A DNA stretch of 64,000 bases from Leptodactylus fallax. Lineage: Eukaryota; Chordata; Amphibia; Anura; Leptodactylidae. Each line of letters opens with the position of its first letter. Position 1 is the first letter of the stretch. The notes below the pieces were generated by a model. It had not been told where the DNA came from, made no database searches, and was given only the letters and a program-made list of their open reading frames with translations. The position numbers and the translations under genes were made by a program. The stretch spans positions 310,001 to 374,000 of the forward strand of contig CAMRHE010000322.1 in assembly GCA_947044405.1 (NCBI GenBank). The letters are read 5' to 3'. Positions 32,864-45,090 of the stretch are shown here, one piece after another.

Positions 32864-34693
32864 ATGGCTTCAGGAAAAGTGACTGCTGTGCTCCTCATTA
32901 CTCTGCTCTCCTGGGTAAGTTGAAATGGCATTCATTTTAAGGTGGACTGAGTTATCCACGGCAGTTTTATGTTCAGGACATGGTATATTGTTTTTTTTTT
33001 CTTACATGCTATTGTATGTCTGAGTAGCAGCATACCATTCTTGTTGTACTGTGCAATATGCACCTATCCTAACAGTCAGGGTATGAAAAGTATAATGTTC
33101 AGTTTAGTGATATTTTTCTCCTGCATTACAGGTATGTGATGCCCAAGATTGCAGTGGGGAATGCCAGTGCCCACAGAAGGTACCTGAATGCGAACCTGGT
33201 GTCAGTCTGGTGCAGGATGGATGTGGCTGCTGTAAAGTATGTGCTAAACAGCTGGGTGAACTTTGCACTGAGAAGGACGTGTGTGACCCCCACAAAGGAC
33301 TTTTCTGTGATTTTGGATCAAGAATGAACAGAAGAATTGGAGTTTGCACTGGTAAGTTTACATCTAGTTATCTGTACTATTTGATTAACTGATAGAAATA
33401 GACCAGATATTCATTAGAAAATAGACCAAAGATGATAGTGACAAGTATAGATAAACTATACTATGTTGGCATTTAATAGGACTGCTGGTTTCTTTGAAAA
33501 CCTAATATTATTTACTTCAAATGACACCCTTCTGCTATGATGACAACACTTTATACATTGAACATAATGTTAACACCTGATAAACAGTAGTCTTTTTATT
33601 TGTACAAGATCCTAAAAAGTATCATTATTATTCTCATTATAGCCAAAGAAGGTGCCCCATGTGTATTTGGAGGCATGGTCTATAGAAGTGGAGAGTCTTT
33701 CCAAAGTAGCTGCAAGTACCAGTGCACTTGCCTAGACGGAGGAGTGGGCTGTGTTCCACTGTGTAGCATGGATATCCGTCTCCCTAGCCCTGACTGTCCC
33801 TTCCCAAGAAGAGTAAAACTGCCCGGGAAATGCTGTGAAGAATGGGTCTGTGATCAGCCTATGGAGAAGACCATGGTTGGACCTGCTCTTCCTGGTAAGT
33901 TGTAATCTGTAATAGCTATTATTTAATTATATTAGCTATTTATACATACTGTAGTTAAAGAGTAGTGGCAATAACTCATGAACAAAAATATTATGTGAAC
34001 CATATTTTAATATGCATTTATTTTTTCATCCATAGCTTTCAGAATGGAGGAAACTTATGGTCCTGATCCATCTCTGATCCGAGCCAACTGCTTGGTGCAG
34101 ACCACTGAGTGGAGTGCTTGCTCAAAGACCTGTGGAATGGGAATCTCAACTCGTGTTACCAATGACAATGAGCACTGCAGACTTGAGAAACAGAGCCGAC
34201 TCTGTATGGTTAGACCTTGTGAAGCCGACCTTGAGGAAAACATTAAGGTGAGTTACTTTTTCAGTGTTGTGGATAAACACATTAGTATTGCAAATATAGT
34301 ATGTAAGCATTCATCATCTAGTCATTACTTGTTCTATATAGTACAGTTACAATACAACACAATATATTAACAACGTTTTTTGTTTTTTCACAACAGAAAG
34401 GAAAGAAATGCATCCGCACGCCAAAGATTTCCAAGCCAATCAAGTTTGAGCTTTCTGGCTGCACAAGTGTGAAAACTTATAGAGCCAAGTTTTGTGGGGT
34501 CTGCACAGATGGTCGTTGTTGCACTCCTCACAGAACAGCCACTCTCCCAGTAGAGTTCAAGTGTCCTGATGGTGAGGTCATGAAGAAGAAGATGATGTTC
34601 ATTAAGACATGTGCATGCCATTACAACTGCCCAGGAGACAATGACATTTTTGAGTCCATGTACTACAGAAAAATGTATGGAGATATGGCATAG
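32864..34693 (+). CDS. CCN2: CCN2 / connective tissue growth factor, five coding exons
   Basis: Secreted matricellular protein that binds integrins, proteoglycans and growth factors (TGF-beta, BMP, VEGF) and acts in matrix build-up, cartilage and vessel growth. Exons: 32864-32914, 33132-33351, 33643-33894, 34036-34247, 34397-34693; all introns are GT-AG and short (217, 291, 141 and 149 bp). The joined frame is 343 residues (human 349). Exon 1 gives most of the signal peptide ([17 protein letters not shown]); exon 2 the IGFBP domain ([16 protein letters not shown]); exon 3 the VWC domain ([10 protein letters not shown]); exon 4 the TSP1 domain ([16 protein letters not shown]); exon 5 the cystine-knot domain, ending in [13 protein letters not shown]. 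That ending and [20 protein letters not shown] distinguish CCN2 from CCN1 and other paralogues. No lesions seen; one domain per exon, as in other vertebrates. Confidence 0.98.
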
Positions 34694-35668
34694 ATCCATA
34701 GGACCACACCTAAGAGACTGTTTAACTTGAAATGACTTTGCATCTCATTGCTAAACATAATTTTATAGCACAATAACATATTTAAGATTGTTTAAAGGAA
34801 GGTCTTTGTTTTTAAGACTTGATTGTTGAATGACCCCAGCCACTGGTTTGAAGAAAGTAAGATGAACCAGACTGCCAAAGCTGCCCTTAGTACAACATAA
34901 TGTCACTACACATTCGCTGGCAGCATGCAGTATTCACTGAGTGTAGTGTTTTATTTTGTACCGAGTAATGCAACTGGAAAAAGCTCTTACTATTTTTATA
35001 TACAATATATAATGAACAAGCACCGTGGCAGTAACAGCTGGAGTTTACACTCTGGCTCCATTTTGGTGCTAAATACAGTAAGTTTTCCTTGTGGGACAAC
35101 TCATTTTTAGCAAACCCTACCATAAGTAAACATATTGAGAGGAATGGAAACTATGTTTGTAACAAGACTGGAAAGATTGCAGCATGCTGTAAGGCTTGTT
35201 GTAGTCTTGCTTTTTATAGTTATTGTACATAATGTATATATATATTTTTGTACAGTTATCTAAATTAACTTAAAATTGTTTTGTTCCTGTTTTCCATTTT
35301 TATAATGCTTAAATATTTTGATAATCTGTTTTTTATTATTATGTTCTCTGTTCTCAATAAGTACTTTCTGAAGAAATACAATGTTTAAAATAGATTATCT
35401 AGTAAAAATGATACTCAGCTACAAGAGACTACCTTTATGAGACTAGGAAGTCATAGGTATAGTGGACATATATGTACTCTTCAAGCTTTAATGAACAAAT
35501 GCTGACAATCTTGAAACTGCTTATGATTTTGACTATGATAATCTGTTTTGTACCTTGTTTGACTGTACTTTTGTTTTCAACATTTTATACTTGTTGAAAA
35601 GTGTGACCAAAAGGTACATGTTTGCACTTTTCTAGATGAAAAATAAAATATTTTATTTTTTATAGAAA
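34694..35668 (+). other. CCN2: CCN2 3' UTR and polyadenylation signal
   Basis: About 1 kb of AT-rich sequence after the stop codon. It ends with AATAAA at 35642-35647; cleavage is expected within ~10-30 bases. TTTGCACTTT at 35621-35630, just upstream of the signal, overlaps seed matches for miR-19 (TTTGCAC) and miR-17/20 (GCACTTT). Mammalian CTGF has a conserved miR-18/19 site at the matching place next to its poly(A) signal. ATTTTTGTA-type and poly-pyrimidine stretches suggest an unstable early-response mRNA, as known for this gene. Confidence 0.85.
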
Positions 35669-36829
35669 TCATTTGTGTTTCGTTTCTGGTCTTTTAAAAG
35701 TGTATAGAAAATGTTCTTTATACCACATTATTTAAAACAAACAACATTACATCAAGCACATTACTTTTATAGTGGGTTTTCTCAAATAAAGCTTATTGTA
35801 TATATAATGAAAAGATATACAGTTTGCAATATACTTTCCAGATAAAGAAAATCTGCCCTGGTCATGTGATGGAGACAAAGGTGTACAACTTGTTGCAGTT
35901 ACATTGCAGAGATCAGAGCTCCCTTTTAACAAACTGCACCATTGATTCTGTTACATGACCAAGACAGATTTTTATCCACTAGGCCAAGAGGAGTCCTATA
36001 AAATGTGATTCATTTACACAGAAAGTATAAATGGTATAATGGAAATAAGCTAATAAATAACATTTACTTGCTGGAACCATACTATTCCTTTAAGTAAGAT
36101 GCAATTATTAATCCATTTTTATCTTAGATTTTGTGAGAGGTCCCTTTCTTGGGAGTAATTCTCAGAACAAGAAATATCTGTGGATATCAAATGATGTAAA
36201 ATGGCAACTTTCAGCAAAAAGACAATGAATGCATAGAATAAATGATGTTACATTAAAACTACTCAGTCAGCAATTTATTTACAAAATACATTATGGGGGT
36301 TGCTATAAACAGTCACAGTATTTGAATATGGTATTAACTTCATAGGTACTTGATCTGTCTGGAATATACAGTACCTCACTGAACTTGGTCATCTATTAAA
36401 GCTAACCTGTCACTACCTGAAGGCGGCATATCATAGAGGGAGAGAAGCTGAGCTCTATGATGTATAGGTTTATACCATTTGAAAATGGATTTCTGAATAA
36501 AAAACAGGGTAAACGCTCACAGGAATCCTGGGAGACATGGTGAAAGTCCTTCCTATACTTTCCTCAGAGACTGAATGACAACTTTCTCTGTGTCAGTAGT
36601 GTCCTTGAATCAGGATTCTCATTGTCACCCTAGGAGTCCTGGATGTTTAACCAGAAATTGGCTTAAAATCATATAAACCTGTATGTTACAAAGCTCAGGT
36701 TCTCTCCTTCTATTATCTGCTGCTTTGAAGCAAACAAAAGTCACCCAACTGTGTGATTTAAGATATTATAGCATATAAATATAGAAGATTAGTGGCAGAA
36801 AAAGATCACATGATCCATGTGGTTTTCCC
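35669..36829. other. No gene seen
   Basis: AT-rich sequence downstream of CCN2 without recognisable features. Confidence 0.5.
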
Positions 36830-36834
36830 TTACA

Positions 36835-37120
36835 TTATTTCCATTTTATCTTCCATTTTATGCTGATCCCAGGCATGCATAAATTCACTTACTGTAGATT
36901 TCTCAACCACATATGCTGGAAGTTTATTCCAGTCCTTAACTACTCTTTCAATTAAATAATATTTCCTGACATTGCTTCTGATCTCCCCTCCCCCCACCCC
37001 ACTAATTTCAGATCGTGACTCTGTTTTTTTGTTTTTTTTTAATAAATCTATATACAGCAAGACAAGAAATTTTGTAATACACTTTATTAAAGAAAAGTGC
37101 TGTATTTTCACTTATTTGCC
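36835..37120 (-). mobile_element. CR1/L2-like LINE 3' fragment
   Basis: On the minus strand, a frame reads IRSNVRKYYLIERVVKDWNKLPAYVVEKSTVSEFMHAWDQ, split here as RKYYLIERVVKDWNKLP and VVEKSTVSEFMHAWD. It resembles the C-terminal tail of CR1/L2-type LINE polyproteins (RVVxxWNxLPxxVVxAxSVxxF). It runs into a T-rich tract at 37021-37040. Only the tail is present. Confidence 0.5.
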
Positions 37121-39080
37121 TCCTTCTGCCACTAATTAAATCTGTATAATAAAAGCCTATGAACAGGCTTAGACTCGCCCACAGGTGAACAGATGAATCC
37201 CCCGATTGGCCCCTGAGTCATGTGGACCCCAAGCGCAGCCTGGTATGGCACAGTACATCCATTGTACTTCATACAGATACTCATTGTACAGCATCTCAAC
37301 CAGGCTATGTGTCAGTATAATATACGGAGTAGATTATTAGGAAACTACACAGTATATTTTTATACACTGTAGATATACTGGGTGGCTGAGGTGACATCTA
37401 GATGCAGAATCATGCCAACCAGTATCCATCCTCTCTGGGCCCCATCTTCTCAATCACATTGCAGGGGTCGCCATCACCAATCATCTTGCAGCATCTTGCT
37501 GCTGTCTGAGGTCTGCTGATGTGTGGGCTTATATCTCTGGCTCACAGAGGTAAAAGGGCTCTAGGTCAAGGCAAAAACCAGGCAGCAGGGTACTAACAGG
37601 ACCCAGTCAGAGACAAATGCTAGGCAGCAACCTACTACTAATAAATAAATTTGTGTTGGTGAAATTTTAGGAATTTGTGATGGGTGTCAGGTAATATTTG
37701 CATGTAACTGTATAGTGGGCCTGAGAATGGATTTTACTAATGGGTGCTAGGCAACCCAGTCTGACATTGTCTATGGAAAAGGAAGGTGGTAAGAAGAGGA
37801 GAGGTCCTCAAAGCTGAGATGCATCTGAACAATAGAGAGTTTTCTTGCACAATGCAGCTGGGTTAATAGGAATTACTATCCATACTTCTCCTGACAGAAA
37901 TGACTCATTTAATTCTGTAGACACCTCATATCTCTTTGTCTCTCCTTCTCCAGTTGCTTGTCCCTTCAACATAAACTTCATTGTAAACTAACACCGCTTG
38001 TGTAAGAATCAGGCTAAGAATAAGAGCAGAATCAGGCTGATGCCACACGTTGCAGAAAAGCTGTGTTTTTTATTGTGGAATGTACTGCGGCTTCAAAATG
38101 AATGGCAAGTATAAAGGAAGCTCTTGTACTTCTACTTTTCCCTTCTGCTAAACCCACTACTTTGGTTTAAAAAACTCAGCTTAATCTGCAACAAAAAACA
38201 CAGTTTTTCCACAAGGTGTCCTCAGCCTCACTCAGATAAAAAGTAAATATAGAAGTAATAGTTAAAGACACAGACACTTTTCTTTAGTGAACTATGTCAC
38301 AGTTTGTTCCCTTTACTTGCACTATTGATTTATGAAAAAATAAATAAAAGTGTACTTACATTTTAAGTGCAAAACTATAGAGTAGAGACAGGACAACATA
38401 TTATTTATTCCAATGTACATATGCAGCTTTCCTCCAGTAAACATATCCCCATGGTCAATGAAAACTACCATAAAAGCATGTCCAGTCTGTCCCTTTGCCA
38501 CCACTGTACTTACAATGTCTACTGTAAGTCTTTCTATTGTAGCACTTTTGCTTAGGGAGAGTCCTGTGAATTGGAAGGTTTTAATACTGTGTGTGTAAAC
38601 AGTAGCAATGCTGTCAATGTCTGCTGCTGAGGTAATTCACATAAACATTAAAATCATTGTTACATGGGTGTGTAAATTTGGTATATTGATGGTTATGCGG
38701 TGTCTTCGTGGGCTTATAGGTGTAATATGGTTTGAGTATACTATGAGGCTGTGATAAATATTGGTATTAACAGCTGCCCTATCTATAGGTGTTTATTTCT
38801 TTCTCAAGGCCAATCTGACAATCATGGTAACCATAATACGTAGAGTAAATGGCAGTCTGATTTTGCCTGCTTTTAGTAAAGCTATCTTCAAAAACGTTAC
38901 TATGACAGTTTGTTATCTGTCTTGGGTTTATGTTTGACTCTTTAGCTCACAATATTTAATTACTTGTATACTCATGTGATAGAATGGGTCAACTCTTTTT
39001 CAACAAATTTTTCCTCAGAACTTCATCCCTTTGTTCATCAAATTCAACAGTATCCCCCACACTGCATGCACTACAATGTG
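37121..39080. other. No gene seen; dispersed repeat copy at 38040-38225
   Basis: 38040-38225 resembles 6245-6430 (TCTGCAACAAAAAA and ACAGTTTTTCCACAAGGTG). The rest shows nothing that can be supported. Confidence 0.45.
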
Positions 39081-39086
39081 CTTCAT

Positions 39087-39860
39087 CAGTGGTGTAGCTA
39101 AACATTTGTGAAGAAAAAAAAACTCAGGTAAAAGTTTGCATCGGGACCCCGTACCTACAACTGCAGGGGCCCCCTCCCTACAACAGCTCCCTGCAGCACC
39201 CATATCTATCTTGATAGAGATAGATATGGGTGCTGCAGCAGTATCTCCGATACTTGAAAGGGATACAACTATAGTACCCACAACTGCAGTTATCAAGAAT
39301 ATGGTGAGCGAGCAGCACAGCTCCGGCATGTAAACAATACGGCGAACTACATGTTCTGGTAAACATTTGATCTGCGGGGTCCTAACAGTCTAACAGATCT
39401 AAGAGATCAGTGGGGGTCCAACACTCAGGGTCCCTGCTGCTCAACTATTTGAAAGGACCATGGTGCTTTTGCAAGCGCCCTCACCCCTTCAGTATTTACA
39501 TTGCACAGGTTCTGTTTTATAATGACTGTGCAATGCAATTTCAGCAGTCCTCAGCAGTCACCTGAGGCACGCTGATGTCATTACACCAGCACACCCCACA
39601 TAACTGCTGGGGCTCAATCAGAGTTCCCAGCAGTTACCCCTTGTCACCCCTCACATTCTAGAAGATCTCCAAAAAGGATGCTGGGAACCATTGGAGTCCC
39701 AGGAGAGGTGAGTATAAGTATTTCTTATTTTTAATCACCTCCCCTGGGCAGTCTGCTATTGGAAAGGGGCCCCTTTCCATTAACAATAAGAATAGCGGTC
39801 GGGAAACCAGGCTTTCCCCCATCGCTATCATGCTGCTGCAGGGCCCCGGTTTTAAACCTT
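39087..39860. mobile_element. hAT-like repeat, one end recognisable
   Basis: CAGTGGTGTAGCTAAAC at 39087 resembles the hAT ends at 8681 and 42529. GC-rich sequence follows with a palindrome (TATCTATCTTGATAGAGATA, ~39204-39228) and GAGGTGAGTATAAGTATTTC ... TCACCTCCCCTGGGC (39708-39748), which resembles the core of hAT-type elements 1 and 2. The right end and a target duplication could not be found. Confidence 0.45.
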
Positions 39861-40471
39861 GCACTAGTTTAATATGTTTACTTCTAGGTGGCTGATTTTC
39901 ACGTAATAAACCTGGCCAATGTAATGGTGATTTTAGAAACCTATTTTATTAACATAATTTAAAAATAATTGTACATGTTATGTGATAAAGTGACATTTAA
40001 ACATTAAGAATCTCCTTGCCACATGTCTTCCTTCTCAGCTTTCCCTTTCGATCTTAATTAGCACTGGACTTGGAAGCGAATATATTTATTTCTGGTCGTT
40101 GTGTGGTATTTCCATTCCTTACTGCTGGAACAGTTTTGAATATCACAAATATTTATGGTAAATCTCAGTAAACAATTCCGTTGTCCAGGTGAACATTTCT
40201 GATGTTCCTCCCGCTGTGGGGGTCACATGACTTGTGTACAGGCTCCTTTTAGTTTAAAATGTCATCTTACCTCATCAAGGATTAACACAACATTTTCCCT
40301 GGTAACCAACAAAATATTGATCTCAAGAAAAATAATTATTATTATGACATCGTCACCTCTGACACTTGTCATTCCAACTGAAAAAGAAATGTTTATGGTA
40401 CTGCTGAATACTTCTTTCACTCTCAAACATGGGGAGGTTATGTACTCTTATTCGCAAATATAGTGGACATA
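39861..40471. other. No gene seen
   Basis: AT-rich sequence without recognisable features. Confidence 0.5.
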
Positions 40472-41424
40472 CAGTGGGGAAAAAAAGTATTTAGTCAGCC
40501 ACCAATTGTGCAAGTTCTCCCACTTAAAAAGATGAGGCCGGCCTTTAATTGACATCATAGGTAGACCTCAACTATGAGAGACAAAATAAGAAAACATATC
40601 TAGAAAATCACATTGTCTGATTTTTTAAGAATTTATTTGCAAATTATGGTGGGAAATAAGTATTTGGTCACCTACAAACAAGCAAGATTTCTGGCTCTCA
40701 CAGACCTGTAACTTCTTCTTTAAGAGGCTCCTCTGTCCCCCACTCATTACCTGTAGTAATGGAACCTGTTTGACATTGTTATCAGTATAAAAGACACCTG
40801 TCCACAACCTCAAACAGTCACACTCCAAACTCCGCTATGGTGAAGACCAAAGAGCTGTGGAAGGACACCAGAAACAAAATTGTAGACCTGCACTAGGCTG
40901 GGAAGACTGAATCTGCAATAGGCAAGCAGCTTGGTGTGAAGAAATCAACTGTGGGAGCAATAATTAGAAAATGGAAGACATACAAGACCACTGATAATCT
41001 CCCTCGATCAGGGGCTCCACGCAAGATCTCACCCCGTGGGGTCAAAATGATCACAAGAACTGTGAGCAAAAATCCCAGAACCACACGGGGGGACCTAGTG
41101 AATGACCTGCAGAAAGCTGGGACTAACGTAACAAAGACTACCGTCAGTAACACACTACACCACCAGGGACTCAGATCCTGCAGTGCCAGACATGTCTCCC
41201 TGCTTAAGCCAGTACATATCTGGGCCCGTCTGAAGTTCGCTAGAAAGCATTTGGATGTTCCAGAAGAGTATTGGGAGAATGTCATATGGTCAGATGAAAC
41301 CAAAGTAGAACTGTTTGGTAGAAACACAACTCGTCGTGTTTGGAGGAGAGTGAATGCTGAGTTGCATCCAAAGAACACCATACCTACTGTGAAGCATGGG
41401 GGTGGCAACATCATGCTTTGGGGC
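40472..41424 (+). mobile_element. Tc1-like element, family A, copy 3 (3' truncated)
   Basis: CAGTGGGGAAAAAAAGTATT at 40472 after TA. It carries the complete inverted repeat on this side (to ~40690), the leader and the first part of the transposase, then stops abruptly at ATGCTTTGGGGC (41424). It is the only copy here with the transposase on the + strand. Confidence 0.9.
40837..41424 (+). pseudogene. Tc1-like transposase, family A copy 3 (nonsense, truncated)
   Basis: ATG at 40837 ([19 protein letters not shown]), then TAG at codon 20 (40894-40896), the same nonsense codon as copy 2. After it the frame is open ([16 protein letters not shown] ... [15 protein letters not shown] ... GGGNIMLWG) up to the truncation. 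The second Asp and the final Glu of the catalytic triad are missing. Confidence 0.88.
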
Positions 41425-42528
41425 AGGAAATACACATAAAATAGATCAGAAAACAGACAGCACTGTTCTCTGTGTAATTGCAGAACTGAGTCACTGTGGA
41501 TTCAAGTGAATGGAAACTGATCTGCAGTGAACCAATCTGGCCACTACACAGGGAACGGTAGGTTCTTAATAGTAGGTACATGTCTTGTATATGACTTACA
41601 GTAGTAAAATATCCTTATATAGTCTATAATGTACCTTTCTTATTTCATGGACGTGGAGAAAACTGCATTTTGACTATTTTATCCTAAGGAAGGAGAAATG
41701 ACCCAAATGGATTTTTTTTAAAATAGTTGTTGCAACTTGCAAAGATAAAAAGTAAAATAAAACTGACCTACTGCTAATTATCCTAAAGCAGGTAGAAGTG
41801 AGCCATCTGTATGTATTCCAGCTCCATTTTACTTACCAAGACAGGGATTTAATAAAGCTACTGATTTTCTGAAAAACTCCCAGAAATAATAAACTTTAGC
41901 TAGCTTTCTTACATTCCTTATAACAGGCAGAGCTGTATTCTTGTTATTGCTTTAATAATGCACTGTCAGCTAGAAAGTACTGGCAAGAGATTGTACAAGT
42001 TCCAACTTAACTCAGCCATACTTGTAATGTTATGATTCTGTCTTATTGTACTTTCCTTCAGTGTGGTTACTGTTCAACAAAGTAAATGTGGCTTTTCATT
42101 AAAACCATAGCAGCAAAATTGGTATGTACTTATACAGTATATGAATATTTGACCTTTCAAAGGAGTTTTATTTGGTCATCAAGAAGTGACTGACCTGTTA
42201 TTTACTCTTATAGATATCATATGGATCTATTATACAAGTTTTTGGAAAGATATTTCTATGATAACATAGCATTTGATAATTCACTACATTATTATTATTA
42301 TTATTATTATTAGCAAATTAAGTAAACTATTTTTGTATCTCTTACATTAAAATCATAGTTAAACTAAATTTTTCTGAACCCTTACAGGAACTGGAAACTG
42401 AATCTTTGTTGCTTGGGGGTAGTGCAAAGAACTAGGCAGGTTTTAATAGAGGTGAACTGCTTGGCATTAGCTGGGCTCAGTGCACAGATGTATTTGTTGC
42501 TGAGACAGAGGGCACGTCTGCCCTTTGG
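41425..42528. other. No gene seen; (TTA)n at 42289-42313
   Basis: A short ATT/TTA microsatellite lies at 42289-42313. Nothing else could be supported. Confidence 0.5.
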
Positions 42529-42612
42529 CAGTGGTGAAGCTAGCCTCTTTGCTGCCTGAGGCGGTCTATAGAATGGCGCCCCCCACAAAAAAAAAAATAT
42601 ATAAAATTGAGT
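42529..42612. mobile_element. hAT-type terminal fragment, related to the right end of element 2
   Basis: CAGTGGTGAAGCTAGCCTCT, then TTGCTGCCTGAGGCGG, CTATAGAA and an A-run match the reverse complement of 48536-48618, the right end of hAT-type element 2. No partner end with an identical 8-bp flank was found, so it may be a broken copy. Confidence 0.65.
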
Positions 42613-43985
42613 TCACAAGCTACTAGCTTCCCAGCTAGCTTCTACAACATTAAGAATGTGGTGCACATAGAAAAGTTAGAGGCCCACATGAAGGCTTGCT
42701 AATCAGGACACAGAGGTGCTAATAAGGGTGACAAAAAATGTCAGTAGAGGTTAGAGGAACCACACCAGTCCAGGACAGAACAGGGAGAAGCCTGGCAGGG
42801 AGAGCCACCCAGCTGGACCTGCTACTGCTTACAAGAGGAGAAAGAAATAAGGGTGGCCTTATATCAATCTGGAGCCTGAGCTACTCGAGGAGGGAAAAGT
42901 ACATGAAAACTAGAAACTGACACAGAAAAGGGCTTTAGTGGACTTGCCCTTTGTCCACTGTTGGTCTGTTTTGTTGCTGCAATGTGCTTGCCATGGTTCG
43001 TATTCTCTTAACATGTGTTTTACTATAGACGGAAGCTGTTGAAGCTGAGAGACATCTGTTCTGACTCAATAGCTTGGCTGCAAGTGTGAGGTTGTGAGAG
43101 TGTCCTGTAGTCTCTATGCTAACCAGCAATTTACACCAAGATATCTATCAGATAGTGTTCAACTCAACTGAGGAGGCGTAGATAAGATTCCAGATGCTTT
43201 AATCCAAGTAAATCTTGTAGAACCTCATACAGCAGTAGGTGAAAAATGATGAAATACCAGGAGCTGAGCAGACATGTTGCTTACAAAGAAGTGAAACTAA
43301 ACTGAGAGAGAGAGAGGGAGAGGAGGAGCTACTGCATCACAGCTAAGGATACAGAGAGAGAGAGGGGACAAACTACAAAGACAAACAGTATCACAGATAC
43401 ATGTCAGTGAATTAAACCAAGTCCTGGGACATGACAACATCTGATCTGAGACATCTCAGATTTGTCAACAGAAAAACTGTAGTGAGTGATGACTGAGAAG
43501 TCACGCCAGTGTCACCGAGTTTAGTGAGTGATGACTGAGGAGTCATGCTAGTGTCATAGGGTATGGTCAGTGGCAGCTGAAGAGTAAAGTGCCAAAGCAC
43601 ATGAATGTACCTTTGAAGCTGCCTGTTGCAGGTGCAGAGGTTGCGCTCCACCTGAGAATGGTGGGAGATGAAATCCACCTGTAATTCAGTCATAGATGTC
43701 TAAGAGATTAAAACGTTTTGATATGACCAAGTTGCTTTTTATCAAGGTGAACCCCACTTTGTGCATGTCACACCTCTTTTTGCGATGCAGACACACAAGG
43801 TGTCAGTCATGCCACTTTTTCAAGACAAGACTGGCACATAAATGTGCCTAAATTACATCTAATATGAACAAGTCTGAGTCCGAGTCTGGCCAATGTAGGA
43901 GTGGATTTATCCACTCTTCCAAGACTGAAGAAGGTTACTGTACTTCTTCTTTCTCCTGAATGTTATGGGAGAGTTGGGAAGTATG
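42613..43985. other. No gene seen; 42-bp tandem duplication at 43480-43562
   Basis: Two copies of a ~42-bp unit beginning AGTGAGTGATGACTGAG lie at 43480-43521 and 43522-43562. A GA-rich tract lies at 43302-43330. No gene is supported. Confidence 0.5.
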
Positions 43986-43989
43986 AATA

Positions 43990-44115
43990 AAACCTCCTTA
44001 GTGCTTCCACACAATATAATGCCCCCCACAGTATAATAGCTTCTTATTGCCCGCACACTGTATAATGGCAGCCTCAGTACCCACACACACAGTATAATGG
44101 TCCCTCAGTGCCTGC
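43990..44115 (+). repeat. Minisatellite array 3 (degenerate)
   Basis: Four diverged units with CACACAGTATAATGG and CCCTCAGTGCC joints, same family as the array at 22295. Confidence 0.7.
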
Positions 44116-44389
44116 ACACATACTAGAGTGGCCAGAGAGAAAGAGATAGGCTAGATTCATTATTTCCTTCTCTGCTTCCTGCTTCTTCTGTGCTCAGGTC
44201 TGCTGTGACATCAGCACTAGGCACCCTAAGAAGAGATGGAGCAGGGAGCAGAGCAGTGAATAACCAATTCTTACCACTCACTTCCCCAGATGCCTGTACT
44301 GTAGTACCAATGAGCACTTCCATCAGTACTGAAGGAAGCTCTTATTGAGCTTCTAAGCTGTGACTATAGCCTGCTAATGTAGTAGGCTA

Positions 44390-45090
44390 GTGCTATTGTG
44401 GAGCAATATCCTGGGGGGGGGCTCTCTGGGGAACATATATTGAGTGGGACTACTTTGGAATATTATAGTGTGGTGGGGGGCTGGCTCTGGGGAGCATATC
44501 ATATTGTATTATATTGTGTGGGGCCACTGTGGAGCATTATACAGGGGGGCACAGTGGGGAGCCTATTATACTGTGTGGGGCTGCTGGGGAACATATACAG
44601 TAATACTGTGAAGGATCACTGTGGAGCATTATACTGTGTGGGGTTACTGTGGGGAGCATATTATATTGTGTGGTCACTTTGGGAAGCATATTATACTGTG
44701 TGGGGCCACTGTGGAGCATTATACTGGGGGGCCATTGTGGGGTGCATATTATACTGTGTGAGGCCAATGTGCAGCATTATACTGAGGGGCATGTGGGAAG
44801 TATATTATACTGTGTGATACCACTGTGGAGTATTATACTGGAGTGGGCTCTGAGGATCATATTCTACTGTGTGGAGCCACTGTGGAGGATTATACTGGGG
44901 GCACTGTGGGTGGCCACTGTGGAGCATTTTACTGAAAGGGTCACTGTGGAGCATTATACTGTGTGGGGTTACTGTGGAGCATTATACTGTGTGGGGGCAG
45001 GCTCTGGGGAGCATATTATACTATGTGGGGCCTTTGTGGGGCATTATACCGTAAGGGGGTTCTAGGGAGCTTTTTATATTGTGTGGGAGG
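44390..45090 (-). repeat. Minisatellite array 4 (inverse orientation)
   Basis: About 23 units of ~28-31 bp with the core GGAGCATTATACTGTGTGGG, the reverse complement of the 22295 array core. Frames reading YCVGPLWSII on the + strand are repeat artefacts. Confidence 0.9.

Noticed and set aside
33104..33349. Minus-strand frame of 81 codons over CCN2 exon 2
   Set aside because: Antisense shadow of a conserved coding exon.
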